Notes: a model not told the origin generated them from the sequence alone. A DNA stretch of 64,000 nt from Chryseobacterium suipulveris (GCF_022811685.1 NZ_CP094532.1:521501-585500), one strand, 5' to 3'. Shown: positions 36,528-45,965, counted from the first letter of the stretch. Numbers and translations are program-made.

Positions 36528-37551
36528 GGATAAAACTCTCCTCATAACAGGAGGTACAGGTTCCTTTGGAACAGCTGTACTAAATCGCTTCTTGAAAACA
36601 GACCATTTCAAGGAAATCCGTATCTTCTCTCGCGACGAGAAAAAGCAGGACGATATGCGGAATCTTTATAAAGACGATAAAATAAAATATTACATTGGAG
36701 ACGTAAGGGATTACACCAGTGTTGAACCCGCAACAAAAGGTGTGGACTATGTTTTTCATGCTGCAGCACTGAAACAGGTGCCATCTTGCGAATTCTTCCC
36801 AATGCAGGCGGTAAAAACCAATGTGGAAGGAACGCAGAACGTAATCCGTGCTGCTGCTGCAAGTGGCGTGAAAAAAGTGATCTGTCTTTCCACTGACAAA
36901 GCGGCATACCCAATTAACGCAATGGGAATATCTAAAGCAATGATGGAAAAAGTTGCAGTAGCTGAGTCCAGAAATCTCACCGATACGGTTGTTTGCCTTA
37001 CCCGTTATGGAAACGTTATGGCATCCCGAGGTTCAGTAATACCTCTTTTTGTAAAGCAAATTCAAGCTGGGCAGGAAATTACGGTGACTGATCCAAAAAT
37101 GACAAGATTTCTAATGTCACTGGAAGAAGCTGTGGATTTGGTTTTGTTTGCATTTGAACATGGCAATCCCGGAGACCTGTTTGTCAATAAAGCACCTGCA
37201 GGAACTATTGGGGACTTAGCACAAGCTCTAAAGGAAATGTATAAAGCTAATAATCCAATCAAAATTATTGGCACACGGCATGGAGAAAAATTGTATGAAA
37301 CGCTTTGTACAAGAGAAGAAATGATCAAAGCACAGGATATGGGAGAGTTTTTCAGGATTCCTGCAGATAATAGAGATTTGAATTATGCACAATATTTTTC
37401 CGAAGGAGTCAGTAATGTTGACGACATTCAGGATTACCATTCTCACAATACTGTACAGCAGGATGTTGAAGGTATGAAAAAATTACTGGGAAAACTTCCA
37501 CTAATTAGGAAGGAGGTGTTCGGAGAAGACGTATTGCAGTATCCTGACTAA
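36517..37551 (+). CDS. UDP-GlcNAc 4,6-dehydratase/5-epimerase (CapE/WbjB-like)
   Basis: This 344-residue soluble SDR has TGGTGSFG at residues 11-18 and the active-site stretch STDKAAYPINAMGISK with Met136-xxx-Lys140, the MxxxK variant known in CapE/FlaA1 enzymes. It would invert C5 while dehydrating UDP-GlcNAc, the first step to UDP-L-FucNAc or UDP-L-QuiNAc. The next genes supply a cupin, a 2-epimerase and a reductase. Confidence 0.9.
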   Translation: MKIKDKTLLITGGTGSFGTAVLNRFLKTDHFKEIRIFSRDEKKQDDMRNLYKDDKIKYYIGDVRDYTSVEPATKGVDYVFHAAALKQVPSCEFFPMQAVKTNVEGTQNVIRAAAASGVKKVICLSTDKAAYPINAMGISKAMMEKVAVAESRNLTDTVVCLTRYGNVMASRGSVIPLFVKQIQAGQEITVTDPKMTRFLMSLEEAVDLVLFAFEHGNPGDLFVNKAPAGTIGDLAQALKEMYKANNPIKIIGTRHGEKLYETLCTREEMIKAQDMGEFFRIPADNRDLNYAQYFSEGVSNVDDIQDYHSHNTVQQDVEGMKKLLGKLPLIRKEVFGEDVLQYPD

Positions 37552-37556
37552 AATTT

Positions 37557-37964
37557 ATGATAATGAACGATCCACAAATTATCTCAGGAAATAGTTATGC
37601 AGACCAAAGAGGGATTTTATTCTATAATAATGACTTACGACTCGACGAGGTAAAAAGACTATATTTTATTGAAAGTGTAGATTTGCACACCGTGCGTGGT
37701 TGGCAAGGACATAAAATAGAGAAAAGATGGTTTTCTGCAGTAGTCGGATCGTTTGAGATAGAAGTAATTTCCTTTGAAAATATGGAAAAAGGCAGCGCTA
37801 TCGAACAAAAATTTGAGCTTGATAGTCCCGCCCAAGTGCTCCATGTACCAGCAGGTTACCTTACTGCAATAAGGAGTCGTGAACCGAAGTCCCGTTTGTT
37901 GGTATTCGCAGACTATGCTCTTAAAGAAATAAAAGATGAATACAGGTTTCCTTACAAGAATTAA
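37557..37964 (+). CDS. WxcM-like cupin (sugar ketoisomerase/epimerase-like)
   Basis: This 135-residue single-domain cupin has VRGWQGHKIEKRWFSAVVGS as the metal-site-like strand and PAQVLHVPAGYLTAIRS as the second cupin motif. Relatives include the WxcM C-terminal domain and FdtA/QdtA 3,4-ketoisomerases. It lies between CapE-like and WecB-like genes. In S. aureus CapF a cupin is fused to the reductase, so a split CapF is possible but unproven. Confidence 0.75.
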   Translation: MIMNDPQIISGNSYADQRGILFYNNDLRLDEVKRLYFIESVDLHTVRGWQGHKIEKRWFSAVVGSFEIEVISFENMEKGSAIEQKFELDSPAQVLHVPAGYLTAIRSREPKSRLLVFADYALKEIKDEYRFPYKN

Positions 37965-37967
37965 TAC

Positions 37968-39089
37968 ATGAAAAAAATGAAAGTGGCCACAGTTATAGGA
38001 ACAAGGCCTGAAATTATTAGATTGGCAGAATGCATCAAATTATGCGACACCTATTTTGAGCACATTCTTATCCATACGGGTCAGAATTATGACTATGAAC
38101 TTAATGAAATTTTTTTTGAAGACCTGGAGCTGAGAAAGCCAAACCTTTTTCTGAATGTGGCAGGTAATCATTTGGGTGAAACTATAGGGAATGTTATTGC
38201 AAAATCTTATGAGGTTCTAGCCAAAGAAAAACCTGATGCACTTTTAGTGTTAGGAGATACCAACAGTGTATTATGTACCATTGCAGCAAAACGTCTCAAA
38301 ATTCCAATTTTCCATATGGAAGCGGGAAATAGATGTTTCGACCAGAATGTGCCAGAAGAAATCAATCGAAAAATTTCTGATCATATTTCAGATATTAATC
38401 TCACCTACACAGAAAATAGTAGAAGATATTTGCTGAGTGAAGGATTTAGAAAAGACCACGTTTTCGTAACAGGCTCGCCTCTATTAGAAGTCCTCGAAAA
38501 GTATAAAGATAAGATTGAAAATTCTGATGTGATTTCAAAATTAGGTTTGGAAGAGAATAAATATATCGTTGTAAGTGCCCACCGCGAAGAGAATATCGAC
38601 ATCAAAAACCATTTCGAAATTTTGGCGGAATCACTAAATACGGTAGCTGAAAAATACGGATTGCCAATTATTTTTTCAACTCACCCAAGAACCAAAAACA
38701 GAATTGAGAAAAGCGGAATCCAATTCCATCCTCTAATCAAAAATGTACCACCGCTTGGATTTTTTGATTATGTAAAATTGCAAAAAAGTTCATACGTTGT
38801 ACTTTCGGACAGCGGCACTATCAGTGAGGAATCAGCAATGATGGGATTTCCTGCAGTAAGTATCAGAACAAGTACCGAAAGACCTGAAGCGATAGATTGG
38901 GGAACCATCGTTTTGGGCGGAATTTCCAAAGAGAGTATGATCAACTCAATAGAAATCGCAAAAGGACTTGCACTAACCGCCGATGCTCAACTTCCTATTG
39001 AATATACGATCAAAAATACATCTGCACGAGTAGTTCGCGCAATTCAGAGTTATACTTCAATTATTAACAAAGTGATTTGGGACAAATAA
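37968..39089 (+). CDS. UDP-N-acetylglucosamine 2-epimerase (WecB/CapG-like)
   Basis: This 373-residue protein has family blocks VIGTRPEIIRLAECI, HTGQNYDYELN, VLGDTNSVLC, FHMEAGNRCFDQNVPEEINR and the C-terminal DSGTISEESAMMGFPAVSIR. In this context it most likely epimerises C2 of a UDP-6-deoxy-talosamine intermediate, as CapG and WbvD do, rather than UDP-GlcNAc. Its TAA shares a base with the next ATG (TAATG). Confidence 0.92.
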   Translation: MKKMKVATVIGTRPEIIRLAECIKLCDTYFEHILIHTGQNYDYELNEIFFEDLELRKPNLFLNVAGNHLGETIGNVIAKSYEVLAKEKPDALLVLGDTNSVLCTIAAKRLKIPIFHMEAGNRCFDQNVPEEINRKISDHISDINLTYTENSRRYLLSEGFRKDHVFVTGSPLLEVLEKYKDKIENSDVISKLGLEENKYIVVSAHREENIDIKNHFEILAESLNTVAEKYGLPIIFSTHPRTKNRIEKSGIQFHPLIKNVPPLGFFDYVKLQKSSYVVLSDSGTISEESAMMGFPAVSIRTSTERPEAIDWGTIVLGGISKESMINSIEIAKGLALTADAQLPIEYTIKNTSARVVRAIQSYTSIINKVIWDK

Positions 39090-39949
39090 TGAAAAAAGTT
39101 TTAGTAATTGGCATAAAAGGTATGGCAGGGCATGTGGTCTTTCGAAAGCTACAGCAAGAAGGAAACTATGACGTTTATGGCGTTGCACGAAGCATTGAGT
39201 CTACGGATAAAACCTTTAATCTTGATGTAATCCACACTGATAAACTTAAAGAAATTATTGCTGAAAACCAATTTGATGCTGTAATCAACTGTATCGGAAT
39301 TCTCAATAAAGATGCCGAAGATCATCCTGCAAAAGCCATTTGGTTCAATAGTTATTTCCCACATTTCCTTGAGGACATCACCAAAAATAGTGCAACGAAG
39401 GTGATACATATCAGTACCGACTGTGTTTTTTCGGGGAAAGATGCAGGAGGATATACTGAAGAAAGTTTCCGCAACGGTATCGGATTTTATGCACAGTCAA
39501 AAGCGTTGGGCGAAATTACAAATGGGAAAGACCTTACGATCAGAACCTCCATCATCGGTCCAGAACTTAATCAGAACGGAATTGGGCTTTTCCATTGGTT
39601 TATGTTCCAAAGTTCTGAAACTCAACTGGGAGGATTTACCAATGTTTATTGGTCCGGAATTACCACTATTGAACTTGCAAAGGTAATAATCGACGCATTG
39701 GAAAAGAATGTAACCGGACTAAAGCAGATATCTCGCGAAAAAATAAGCAAGTATAATTTACTGAAACTCTTCAATGAAATTTTCCGCGGAGGCAAAATGA
39801 ACATTGTTGAAAATCCGGATTATTATTCGGATAAAAGCTTGGTTAGCATAAGAAACGACTACGAGTATCAGGTTCCGGATTATGTAACAATGCTCGAAGA
39901 AATGAAAACTTGGATAGAGGAAAACGAAATTTATGATTACAAAGGGTAG
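39089..39949 (+). CDS. RmlD-like SDR reductase (UDP-4-keto-sugar reductase)
   Basis: The ATG at 39089 (MKKVLVIGIKGMAGHVVF) gives 286 residues. It has the Rossmann motif GIKGMAG, an STDCVFSGK active-site strand and YAQSKALGE giving YxxxK. The family is RmlD/WbvR-like. Its position after CapE- and CapG-like genes argues for reducing UDP-4-keto-L-sugars to UDP-L-QuiNAc or UDP-L-FucNAc rather than making dTDP-L-rhamnose. Confidence 0.82.
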   Translation: MKKVLVIGIKGMAGHVVFRKLQQEGNYDVYGVARSIESTDKTFNLDVIHTDKLKEIIAENQFDAVINCIGILNKDAEDHPAKAIWFNSYFPHFLEDITKNSATKVIHISTDCVFSGKDAGGYTEESFRNGIGFYAQSKALGEITNGKDLTIRTSIIGPELNQNGIGLFHWFMFQSSETQLGGFTNVYWSGITTIELAKVIIDALEKNVTGLKQISREKISKYNLLKLFNEIFRGGKMNIVENPDYYSDKSLVSIRNDYEYQVPDYVTMLEEMKTWIEENEIYDYKG

Positions 39950-41123
39950 GCTTTTTGTTGTTTCGGAACTGTTTTTTCCTGAAGAAACTTCTACTGCTTT
40001 TGTTATGACAAAAATTGTCAATAAACTAGCAGAGAAATATGACGATATAGAGGTGGTATGTGGTATGCCGGTATATGATAACAATACTCAAAAGAACGAT
40101 AACTATTTTTTGAAGGACTCTGTAAAGGTAACTAGAATTGAAACTTTCGCTGGATCAAAGAATAATTTGATCCAGCGATCAATTCGTTTTGTATCACTTA
40201 GTTTCTCGATGTTTTTTCTACTTCTAAAAAAAGTTAAGCGAAATGATACCGTTACAATAGTGACCAATCCAGCTCCAATCATCCTTCTTGCGTCACTACT
40301 GAAATTGCTAAGGGGCATGAAACTGGTTATTTTGGTTCATGATGTTTTTCCTGAAAATACGGTGCCAGCAGGAATTTTAAAAGATAAGAAATCAATAGTG
40401 TACAAGGTTCTTTGTACGCTATTTAATAAAGCATATTCATCTGCCGACAAACTTATTGTTGTTGGAAGGGACATGGCAAATGTTATGAAACTTAAGACGG
40501 CAAAGAATCCCAATCTCGAAATAGAAGTAATAGAAAACTGGTCTGAAAATAAGCTGGTGATTCCTAAAGATAACTTGCTGAGTACTGATAAAGTGGTATT
40601 TCAATTTGCTGGTAATTTAGGGCGCGTTCAAGGACTAAAAGAACTTTTACAGGTTATTCATCGATCAACCAATAAAAATACGGAATTTCATTTCGTTGGC
40701 GAAGGTGCGGTAAAACAAGAAATGATTGAGTATGTATCGGACAACAATTTGAAGAATATCATCTTTCAGAAAGGATATAAGAGGAGTGAACAAGTGGAGA
40801 TATTGAACAATACAGATATTTCGATTGTAATACTCTCTCCAGGAATGTTTGGTTTGGGCGTACCTTCAAAAACCTACAATATCCTTGCTGCCGGGAAACC
40901 TATTTTATATGTTGGTGACAAAGACAGTGAGGTAGATCTATTAATAAAGGATCATGAAATCGGTTACAGCTTTAGTACAGATGAAAAATTGCTACAGTTT
41001 CTGGATCAAATAAAATTAGCCGATAAAGAAAAGTTTCGAATAATGGGCGAAAGATCAAGAAAACTTGCGAATAGTATTTATTCGGAAGAAACTATTCTAC
41101 AAAAATATCAAGATGCTATTTAA
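39933..41123 (+). CDS. Glycosyltransferase family 4 (WbuB-like)
   Basis: This 396-residue protein resembles WbuB-type L-FucNAc transferases. Visible blocks are ELFFPEETSTAFVMTKI near the start, LVHDVFPENTVPAG, VFQFAGNLGRVQGLKELLQV and GLGVPSKTYNILAAGKPILY. A short hydrophobic stretch near 87-115 suggests membrane association. It overlaps the reductase gene by 17 bp. The L-FucNAc/L-QuiNAc donor genes just upstream fit such a role. Confidence 0.85.
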   Translation: MITKGRLFVVSELFFPEETSTAFVMTKIVNKLAEKYDDIEVVCGMPVYDNNTQKNDNYFLKDSVKVTRIETFAGSKNNLIQRSIRFVSLSFSMFFLLLKKVKRNDTVTIVTNPAPIILLASLLKLLRGMKLVILVHDVFPENTVPAGILKDKKSIVYKVLCTLFNKAYSSADKLIVVGRDMANVMKLKTAKNPNLEIEVIENWSENKLVIPKDNLLSTDKVVFQFAGNLGRVQGLKELLQVIHRSTNKNTEFHFVGEGAVKQEMIEYVSDNNLKNIIFQKGYKRSEQVEILNNTDISIVILSPGMFGLGVPSKTYNILAAGKPILYVGDKDSEVDLLIKDHEIGYSFSTDEKLLQFLDQIKLADKEKFRIMGERSRKLANSIYSEETILQKYQDAI

Positions 41124-41134
41124 CTTTTTTGAAA

Positions 41135-42046
41135 ATGGTGAAAGTTGGGATATTTGGTTATAGTGGTTTTATCGGCAAAAATTTAAGGGCTTCCTTGAAG
41201 ACAGAATTCGAAGGTATTAAAATCAACTTTCGCAATCCATCATGGTCGTTGAATACAGAAGGGTTGGATGTTTTCATCAACTGCATCGGAAAAGCGCACG
41301 ACCACAAAGGTACCGCCACTGAAGCGGATTACTACAAAGCAAACTACGAAATCGCTAAAGATATTTTTGAGGAGTTCGTAAAAAGTGAGGCGTCACTTTT
41401 CATCCACATAAGTTCCATTGCCGCGGTGGAGGAGAATGAGAGAGAGGAATTAATAAGTGAGGAATCCGTATGCAGACCAGTTTCCTACTACGGGAAATCG
41501 AAAAGGAAAGCGGAAGAATTTCTGTTAGGACAACAATTACCGGAAGGTAAAAAAGTGTTAATTCTGCGTCCCAGTATGATTCACGGAGAAGGCGACAAAG
41601 GAAATCTCACTTTGCTTTATAAGATAATTTCTAGAGGAATTCCGTATCCTTTGGGAGCGTTCGACAACTCGAGGACTTTTGCTTCTGTAGATAATGTTGT
41701 TTTTCTCATCAATGAAATCATTGCTCAAAAAGACAACATGGCGAGCGGAGTTTATAATATCTGCGATGACCAACCACTTTCAACCAGGAAAATCATTGAG
41801 ATTATTGGAAAAGTAAGGCAAAGTAATCCGCCTGTCTGGAAAATTCCCAAATCCTTAATCAATTTAATGTCAAAAATAGGAAATGTGGCGTCACTTCCAC
41901 TAAATTCAAAGCGATTGGGCAAAATGACTTCCAACCTTTTGGTTTCCAATGTAAAAATAAAGAAAGCACTCGGCATAAATGATCTGCCATTATCTGCGGA
42001 ACAAGGAATGATAAAAACAATCAAATCCTTTACCAAGTCATCCTAA
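41135..42046 (+). CDS. NAD-dependent epimerase/reductase (WbpV/GalE-like SDR)
   Basis: The ATG at 41135 (MVKVGIFGYSGFIGKNL) gives 303 residues; a TTG 6 bp upstream is in frame. The Rossmann GYSGFIG and YYGKSKRKAEE (YxxxK) are clear. Members next to WecA-like transferases reduce UDP-4-keto-6-deoxy-GlcNAc to UDP-QuiNAc or UDP-FucNAc (WbpV type). The membrane dehydratase at 26464 could supply its substrate. It is the last plus-strand gene before a convergent gene. Confidence 0.82.
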   Translation: MVKVGIFGYSGFIGKNLRASLKTEFEGIKINFRNPSWSLNTEGLDVFINCIGKAHDHKGTATEADYYKANYEIAKDIFEEFVKSEASLFIHISSIAAVEENEREELISEESVCRPVSYYGKSKRKAEEFLLGQQLPEGKKVLILRPSMIHGEGDKGNLTLLYKIISRGIPYPLGAFDNSRTFASVDNVVFLINEIIAQKDNMASGVYNICDDQPLSTRKIIEIIGKVRQSNPPVWKIPKSLINLMSKIGNVASLPLNSKRLGKMTSNLLVSNVKIKKALGINDLPLSAEQGMIKTIKSFTKSS

Positions 42047-42102
42047 ATTCTTTACTATACCCCTGCTTATATTTTGGATTTAATTTCGTCTCGTGATTTT
42101 GC

Positions 42103-43662
42103 CTAATAAGAAACAACCGTATCGATAAACCTGTTCTTACGCTGATTGGGATCTGTACTTCTGTTTTCAATCTTATTACTGTTCTCAAAAATACTTTCCG
42201 CATCTGTATATAAATCACTATTGGTCAAATGAATTTGAAAAGGGGTTTCTAAAATGCTGTTACTTGCTTTGGTAAACTTTGCTTTAATTGCGAAATCTCT
42301 CTTCATATCCAAAGTAGGGTACAGAAAAACCTTATTCAAATACACGTTCCCACTTATCGTTTCACCAATATAAATACCGTTTCCGTCCCCTGCCAAAATA
42401 ACATTATCGAAAATTAGATTAGTAATCATCTTTGATTGTCCCAACCTGATAGAGGTACTAAGAACTTTGCCATTCTTGGTGATGTTTTTATTCAATTGCT
42501 CAATCCTGATGTTTTCGAATCTGGCATTCAATAAATTATTCCATTTTTCATTATCTTCAGTATAGAGTCCATACAATCCTTGGTTCCAGCTTTGTCCAAT
42601 AAAGTTTAGATTTTGAGAACTAGCAGCTTCTTTAGTAACATATACACTTGCCAATCCATTTTCTCCTGCCCAACTCATGTAGTCGTATAAGTATATAATA
42701 TCTGTATACTGCGAAATCAAGATGCCAATGTCGCTTAATGTGAAAATATTCGACAAGTGTGAGACCTCAGAATCTCCGCGAAATTCAATGCCTACGTTCG
42801 CATTCTTCATATTTTGCGGGTTATCGGCAATTTGAGAAAGTTCAGCACGTGTCAATTGTGTGACGTCTCCGAAAAGAAATACCTTAATATTCTCAAGAGT
42901 CGGCTTATGCACGGCACCTATGATGATCCCCCGATTACCACGTAATCTCTTCTTATTGGGACTGGATATAACTACTGTTAAATCCTTAATATAATTATAG
43001 TCATAATTTCTTTCATTTACATTTCCGCCAACTTTTCCCAGTGAAAAAACATATGTATTAGAACGGTCTGTCTCAAGTATGACTTTAGTTTTTGCCATAG
43101 AGGTGCCTTTCAGTCCTTTAACCATATATTCGCCTTTTTTGGTATAATAGTCGCCGGGACTGAGTGAGATATCGTAAAATACCGGGTCAAGTTTTGTAAG
43201 TGCATCTACGAGATCGACTTTGATATCAAACGGAAAAACTCCATACCATTCAGGATATGCAAAATCGGTAACTGAAATAATAGATCCGCTAAGGTTAATG
43301 TTCTCAAAAATCTTCACGCGATCGGCCTTGATTCTTGTTTGTTGTCCTTTGAGCGTTCCGTTTTTCAAAATTCCTCCGTCAAACTCAAGAACGATTCTTG
43401 ATGCAAACTTATCAAAATCAATAAGCTTGTTATTCAAATTAAAAATATAGTTCCCCGGAATTACTAAACTTTTGTTTTCCGAATTACCAGCAGACTGTAA
43501 AGCACTTAGAAAAGCTGCAGAATCATCAGTTTTGCCGTCTCCTTTTGCGCCGAAATCGAGGAGCGTAACTTTCTTTTCAATTTTTTCCGGATTGAGCTTA
43601 CTCTTTCCCGAAAATAAAGTAGTGAGAAAAACTAAAACTAAGGAGAGAATACTTGCTTTCAT
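42103..43662 (-). CDS. Secreted right-handed beta-helix protein (pectate-lyase superfamily)
   Basis: The minus-strand ATG at 43662 (MKASILSLVLVFLTTLFSG) starts a signal peptide; the longer frame from 43719 is rejected. The 519-residue protein has the Pectate_lyase_3 entry motif LLDFGAKGDGKTDDSAAFLS near residues 40-60 and long beta-rich repeats after it. Such proteins bind, cleave or modify polysaccharides; a depolymerase or cell-bound glycan processing role is inference. It is the only minus-strand gene inside the glycan locus. Confidence 0.82.
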   Translation of the reverse strand: MKASILSLVLVFLTTLFSGKSKLNPEKIEKKVTLLDFGAKGDGKTDDSAAFLSALQSAGNSENKSLVIPGNYIFNLNNKLIDFDKFASRIVLEFDGGILKNGTLKGQQTRIKADRVKIFENINLSGSIISVTDFAYPEWYGVFPFDIKVDLVDALTKLDPVFYDISLSPGDYYTKKGEYMVKGLKGTSMAKTKVILETDRSNTYVFSLGKVGGNVNERNYDYNYIKDLTVVISSPNKKRLRGNRGIIIGAVHKPTLENIKVFLFGDVTQLTRAELSQIADNPQNMKNANVGIEFRGDSEVSHLSNIFTLSDIGILISQYTDIIYLYDYMSWAGENGLASVYVTKEAASSQNLNFIGQSWNQGLYGLYTEDNEKWNNLLNARFENIRIEQLNKNITKNGKVLSTSIRLGQSKMITNLIFDNVILAGDGNGIYIGETISGNVYLNKVFLYPTLDMKRDFAIKAKFTKASNSILETPFQIHLTNSDLYTDAESIFENSNKIENRSTDPNQRKNRFIDTVVSY

Positions 43663-43768
43663 TTTGTGAGGTGTTTGTACAAATATAACATTTTTCAAAA
43701 GATACAAATCAATGACCATTATTTAATAAAAATTGAAGAGAAATTATCTTTTAGGGAGAAATTTTCTC

Positions 43769-43777
43769 TATTTTTGC
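43769..43777 (+). promoter_or_regulatory. -7 promoter element (TATTTTTGC)
   Basis: It fits TAnnTTTG and ends 20 bases before the ATG at 43798. It is expected because the preceding gene is on the other strand. No TTG at 17-23 bp was found. Confidence 0.6.
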
Positions 43778-43797
43778 AACTGTTATTAAAATCACAA

Positions 43798-44757
43798 ATG
43801 CTTTACCTCATTGTCTTTATCGGATTATTTCTATTAGAACTCCTCTATTTCAAAATTGCCGATAAATATAACATTATCGATAAGCCCAACGAAAGAAGTT
43901 CGCATACCAAAATTACCTTGCGCGGCGGAGGGATTATTTTCTATTTCGGGGTGCTTGCATTTTTTATTACTGCAGGATTTCAGTATCCGTGGTTTTTCCT
44001 GGGCCTTACGTTAATCACGGTCATTAGTTTCTTAGACGATATCTATTCGCTCTCAAATAAAATCAGGATCGCTGTTCAGCTTACCAGTATGCTGCTCATG
44101 TTTTATGAGGTGCATCTGTTCGGATTCCCGATGTGGGTAGCTCTTGTTGCTCTGATTTTCTGTGGGGGGATCACAAACGCCTACAACTTTATGGATGGGA
44201 TCAACGGAATTACGGTTGCGAATAGTGTAGCAATTCTGATACTGTTGGGGATTGCAAATAATAGTATTGGTTTCGTAAATCAGGATATTATCTATTTCTC
44301 AATAATTGCTTGTTTGGTTTTTGGTTTCTTTAACTTTCGACGGAAAGCGAAGACTTTTGCAGGCGATGTCGGTGCCGTAGCAATCGCTTTTATCATCCTT
44401 TTCCTCTTGCTGTTGCTCATGATAAAGACAGAAAACTTGATTTATTGTTTATTTCTTTTTGTTTACGGTATTGATTCGGTGATGACCATTATCCACAGAA
44501 TCCGTAAAAAAGAAAATATCTTCGAAGCACACAGGAGTCACCTTTATCAATATTTAGCAAACGAAGCAAAAGTAAATCCACTGCTTGTGTCCGGAATCTA
44601 TGCATTCATACAGGTATTAGTCGGTCTGCTTGTGATGTACATGAGCAATTTCGATTGGCGTATACAGTTGGTCTTTTTCGTCATGATGCTTCTTCTGGGC
44701 ATATTGGTTTATATTCTGACTAAGAACACTTTGAAAAAGAAGTATAATTTTCAGTAA
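43798..44757 (+). CDS. Undecaprenyl-phosphate sugar-1-phosphate transferase (WecA/WbpL-like, MraY superfamily)
   Basis: The ATG at 43798 (MLYLIVFIGLFLLELLYF) gives 319 residues; upstream in-frame sequence crosses the promoter. About ten membrane segments and family motifs are visible: NERSSHTKITLRGGG, LDDIYSLSNKIR, NAYNFMDGINGITVANS, GDVGAV and the HRSHLYQ loop. It loads a HexNAc-1-phosphate, probably QuiNAc or FucNAc, on undecaprenyl phosphate. Confidence 0.92.
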   Translation: MLYLIVFIGLFLLELLYFKIADKYNIIDKPNERSSHTKITLRGGGIIFYFGVLAFFITAGFQYPWFFLGLTLITVISFLDDIYSLSNKIRIAVQLTSMLLMFYEVHLFGFPMWVALVALIFCGGITNAYNFMDGINGITVANSVAILILLGIANNSIGFVNQDIIYFSIIACLVFGFFNFRRKAKTFAGDVGAVAIAFIILFLLLLLMIKTENLIYCLFLFVYGIDSVMTIIHRIRKKENIFEAHRSHLYQYLANEAKVNPLLVSGIYAFIQVLVGLLVMYMSNFDWRIQLVFFVMMLLLGILVYILTKNTLKKKYNFQ

Positions 44758-45354
44758 ATGATGGTTCTGCCAAAATTTAACAAGTATATTTTTTGGAAGT
44801 CGGTCATAGATTTTGTTTTCTCGTTACTGCTGATTTTTGTTTTGCTTCCATTCATTTTTGTTTTGTTCATTTTGGCAACGATCGATACCAAATCACATGG
44901 ACTTTTTTCACAGATAAGGATCGGAAGGTACGGTAAACCATTCAAAATTTTTAAAGTAAGAACAATAAATCCATCAACAAATGTCTGCTCACGATACGGG
45001 CGATTTTTGAGAAAAAGCAAACTTGATGAGTTGCCACAACTCTTCAATATTTTTCTGGGACAAATGAGTTTTGTCGGGCCGCGTCCGGATATACCCGGAT
45101 ATTATGACAAACTCGTTGGGAAAGATAGGGAAGTACTTCAACTAAAACCAGGTGTCACTTCACGGGCAAGCATCAAGTACATTAATGAAGAAGAAATGCT
45201 CAAAAATGTAAACAACCCCAACTATTACAATGACGAAGTGATTTTTCCCGAAAAAATAAAAATGAATTTGGAGTATTTACGAAGTTTTTCATTTAGGGAA
45301 GACCTTCTGATACTTCGTAAAACATATAATGTTTATTTTAAAAGTAAAAAATAA
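44758..45354 (+). CDS. Second initiating sugar-phosphate transferase (PglC/WcaJ-like)
   Basis: This 198-residue protein has an N-terminal membrane hairpin (FVFSLLLIFVLLPFIFVLFI) and the catalytic blocks RIGRYGKPFKIFKVRTI, KSKLDELPQLFNIFLGQMSF and GPRPDIPGYYDKL. It is a paralogue of the gene at 24014, with a different C-terminus (KPGVTSRASIKYINEEEML). The ATG follows the upstream stop directly. Confidence 0.9.
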   Translation: MMVLPKFNKYIFWKSVIDFVFSLLLIFVLLPFIFVLFILATIDTKSHGLFSQIRIGRYGKPFKIFKVRTINPSTNVCSRYGRFLRKSKLDELPQLFNIFLGQMSFVGPRPDIPGYYDKLVGKDREVLQLKPGVTSRASIKYINEEEMLKNVNNPNYYNDEVIFPEKIKMNLEYLRSFSFREDLLILRKTYNVYFKSKK

Positions 45355-45356
45355 TT

Positions 45357-45365
45357 TATATTTGC
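45357..45365 (+). promoter_or_regulatory. -7 promoter element of the rml genes (TATATTTGC)
   Basis: A strong TAnnTTTG match lies 52 bases before rmlC, just after the stop of the sugar transferase. No upstream TTG at the usual spacing is seen. Confidence 0.6.
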
Positions 45366-45417
45366 GAGGTCTAAAAGTACAAAAGATCAAAAATTTTTCT
45401 TCCAAAACTTCTTATTA

Positions 45418-45963
45418 ATGAAAATTAAAGAAACCCCACTCAAAGACTGTTACATCATAGAGCCAACCATATTTGAAGACGAGCGCGGCTACTTTTATGA
45501 AAAATTCAACGAAAAAAAATTTGAAGAACTTACAGGTATGAATGGACATTTTGTTCAGGACAATATTTCCAAAAGTTCTTATGGCGTCCTTCGCGGATTA
45601 CATTTGCAGAAAGGTGAACATGCTCAGGCAAAATTGGTATCGTGTCTGGAAGGTAAGGTTTTTGATGTTGCGGTAGACCTTCGCCCGGATTCCCCAACTT
45701 ATGGGAAATGGTTCGGCGTTGAACTTTCTGCTGAAAACAAATTGCAGTTTTATGTCCCGAGAGGATTCGGCCATGGTTTTTCAGTGTTGAGCGATACCGC
45801 CATATTTTCATATAAGTGCGATAATTTCTATAATAAAGAAGCAGAAGGAAGCGTAATTTGGAATGATCCGGATTTAGATATTGACTGGAAACTTCCGCAC
45901 GATATCGTTATTCTTTCCGAGAAAGACAGAGATCTTCCTTCTTTTTCGGAACACAATTTCTAG
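45418..45963 (+). CDS. rmlC: dTDP-4-dehydrorhamnose 3,5-epimerase
   Basis: This 181-residue cupin has the usual RmlC length and blocks: DERGYFYEKFNEKKFEEL, the catalytic-His motif RGLHLQ, FDVAVDLRPDSPTYGKW and YVPRGFGHGFSVLSD. It converts dTDP-4-keto-6-deoxy-D-glucose to dTDP-4-keto-L-rhamnose. It is followed by rmlB and rmlA. Confidence 0.95.
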   Translation: MKIKETPLKDCYIIEPTIFEDERGYFYEKFNEKKFEELTGMNGHFVQDNISKSSYGVLRGLHLQKGEHAQAKLVSCLEGKVFDVAVDLRPDSPTYGKWFGVELSAENKLQFYVPRGFGHGFSVLSDTAIFSYKCDNFYNKEAEGSVIWNDPDLDIDWKLPHDIVILSEKDRDLPSFSEHNF

Positions 45964-45965
45964 TT

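Noticed and set aside
39089..39949. The RmlD-like gene as true rmlD
   Set aside because: It lies between CapG-like and WbuB-like genes far from rmlCBA, so a UDP-sugar reductase is more likely; not excluded.
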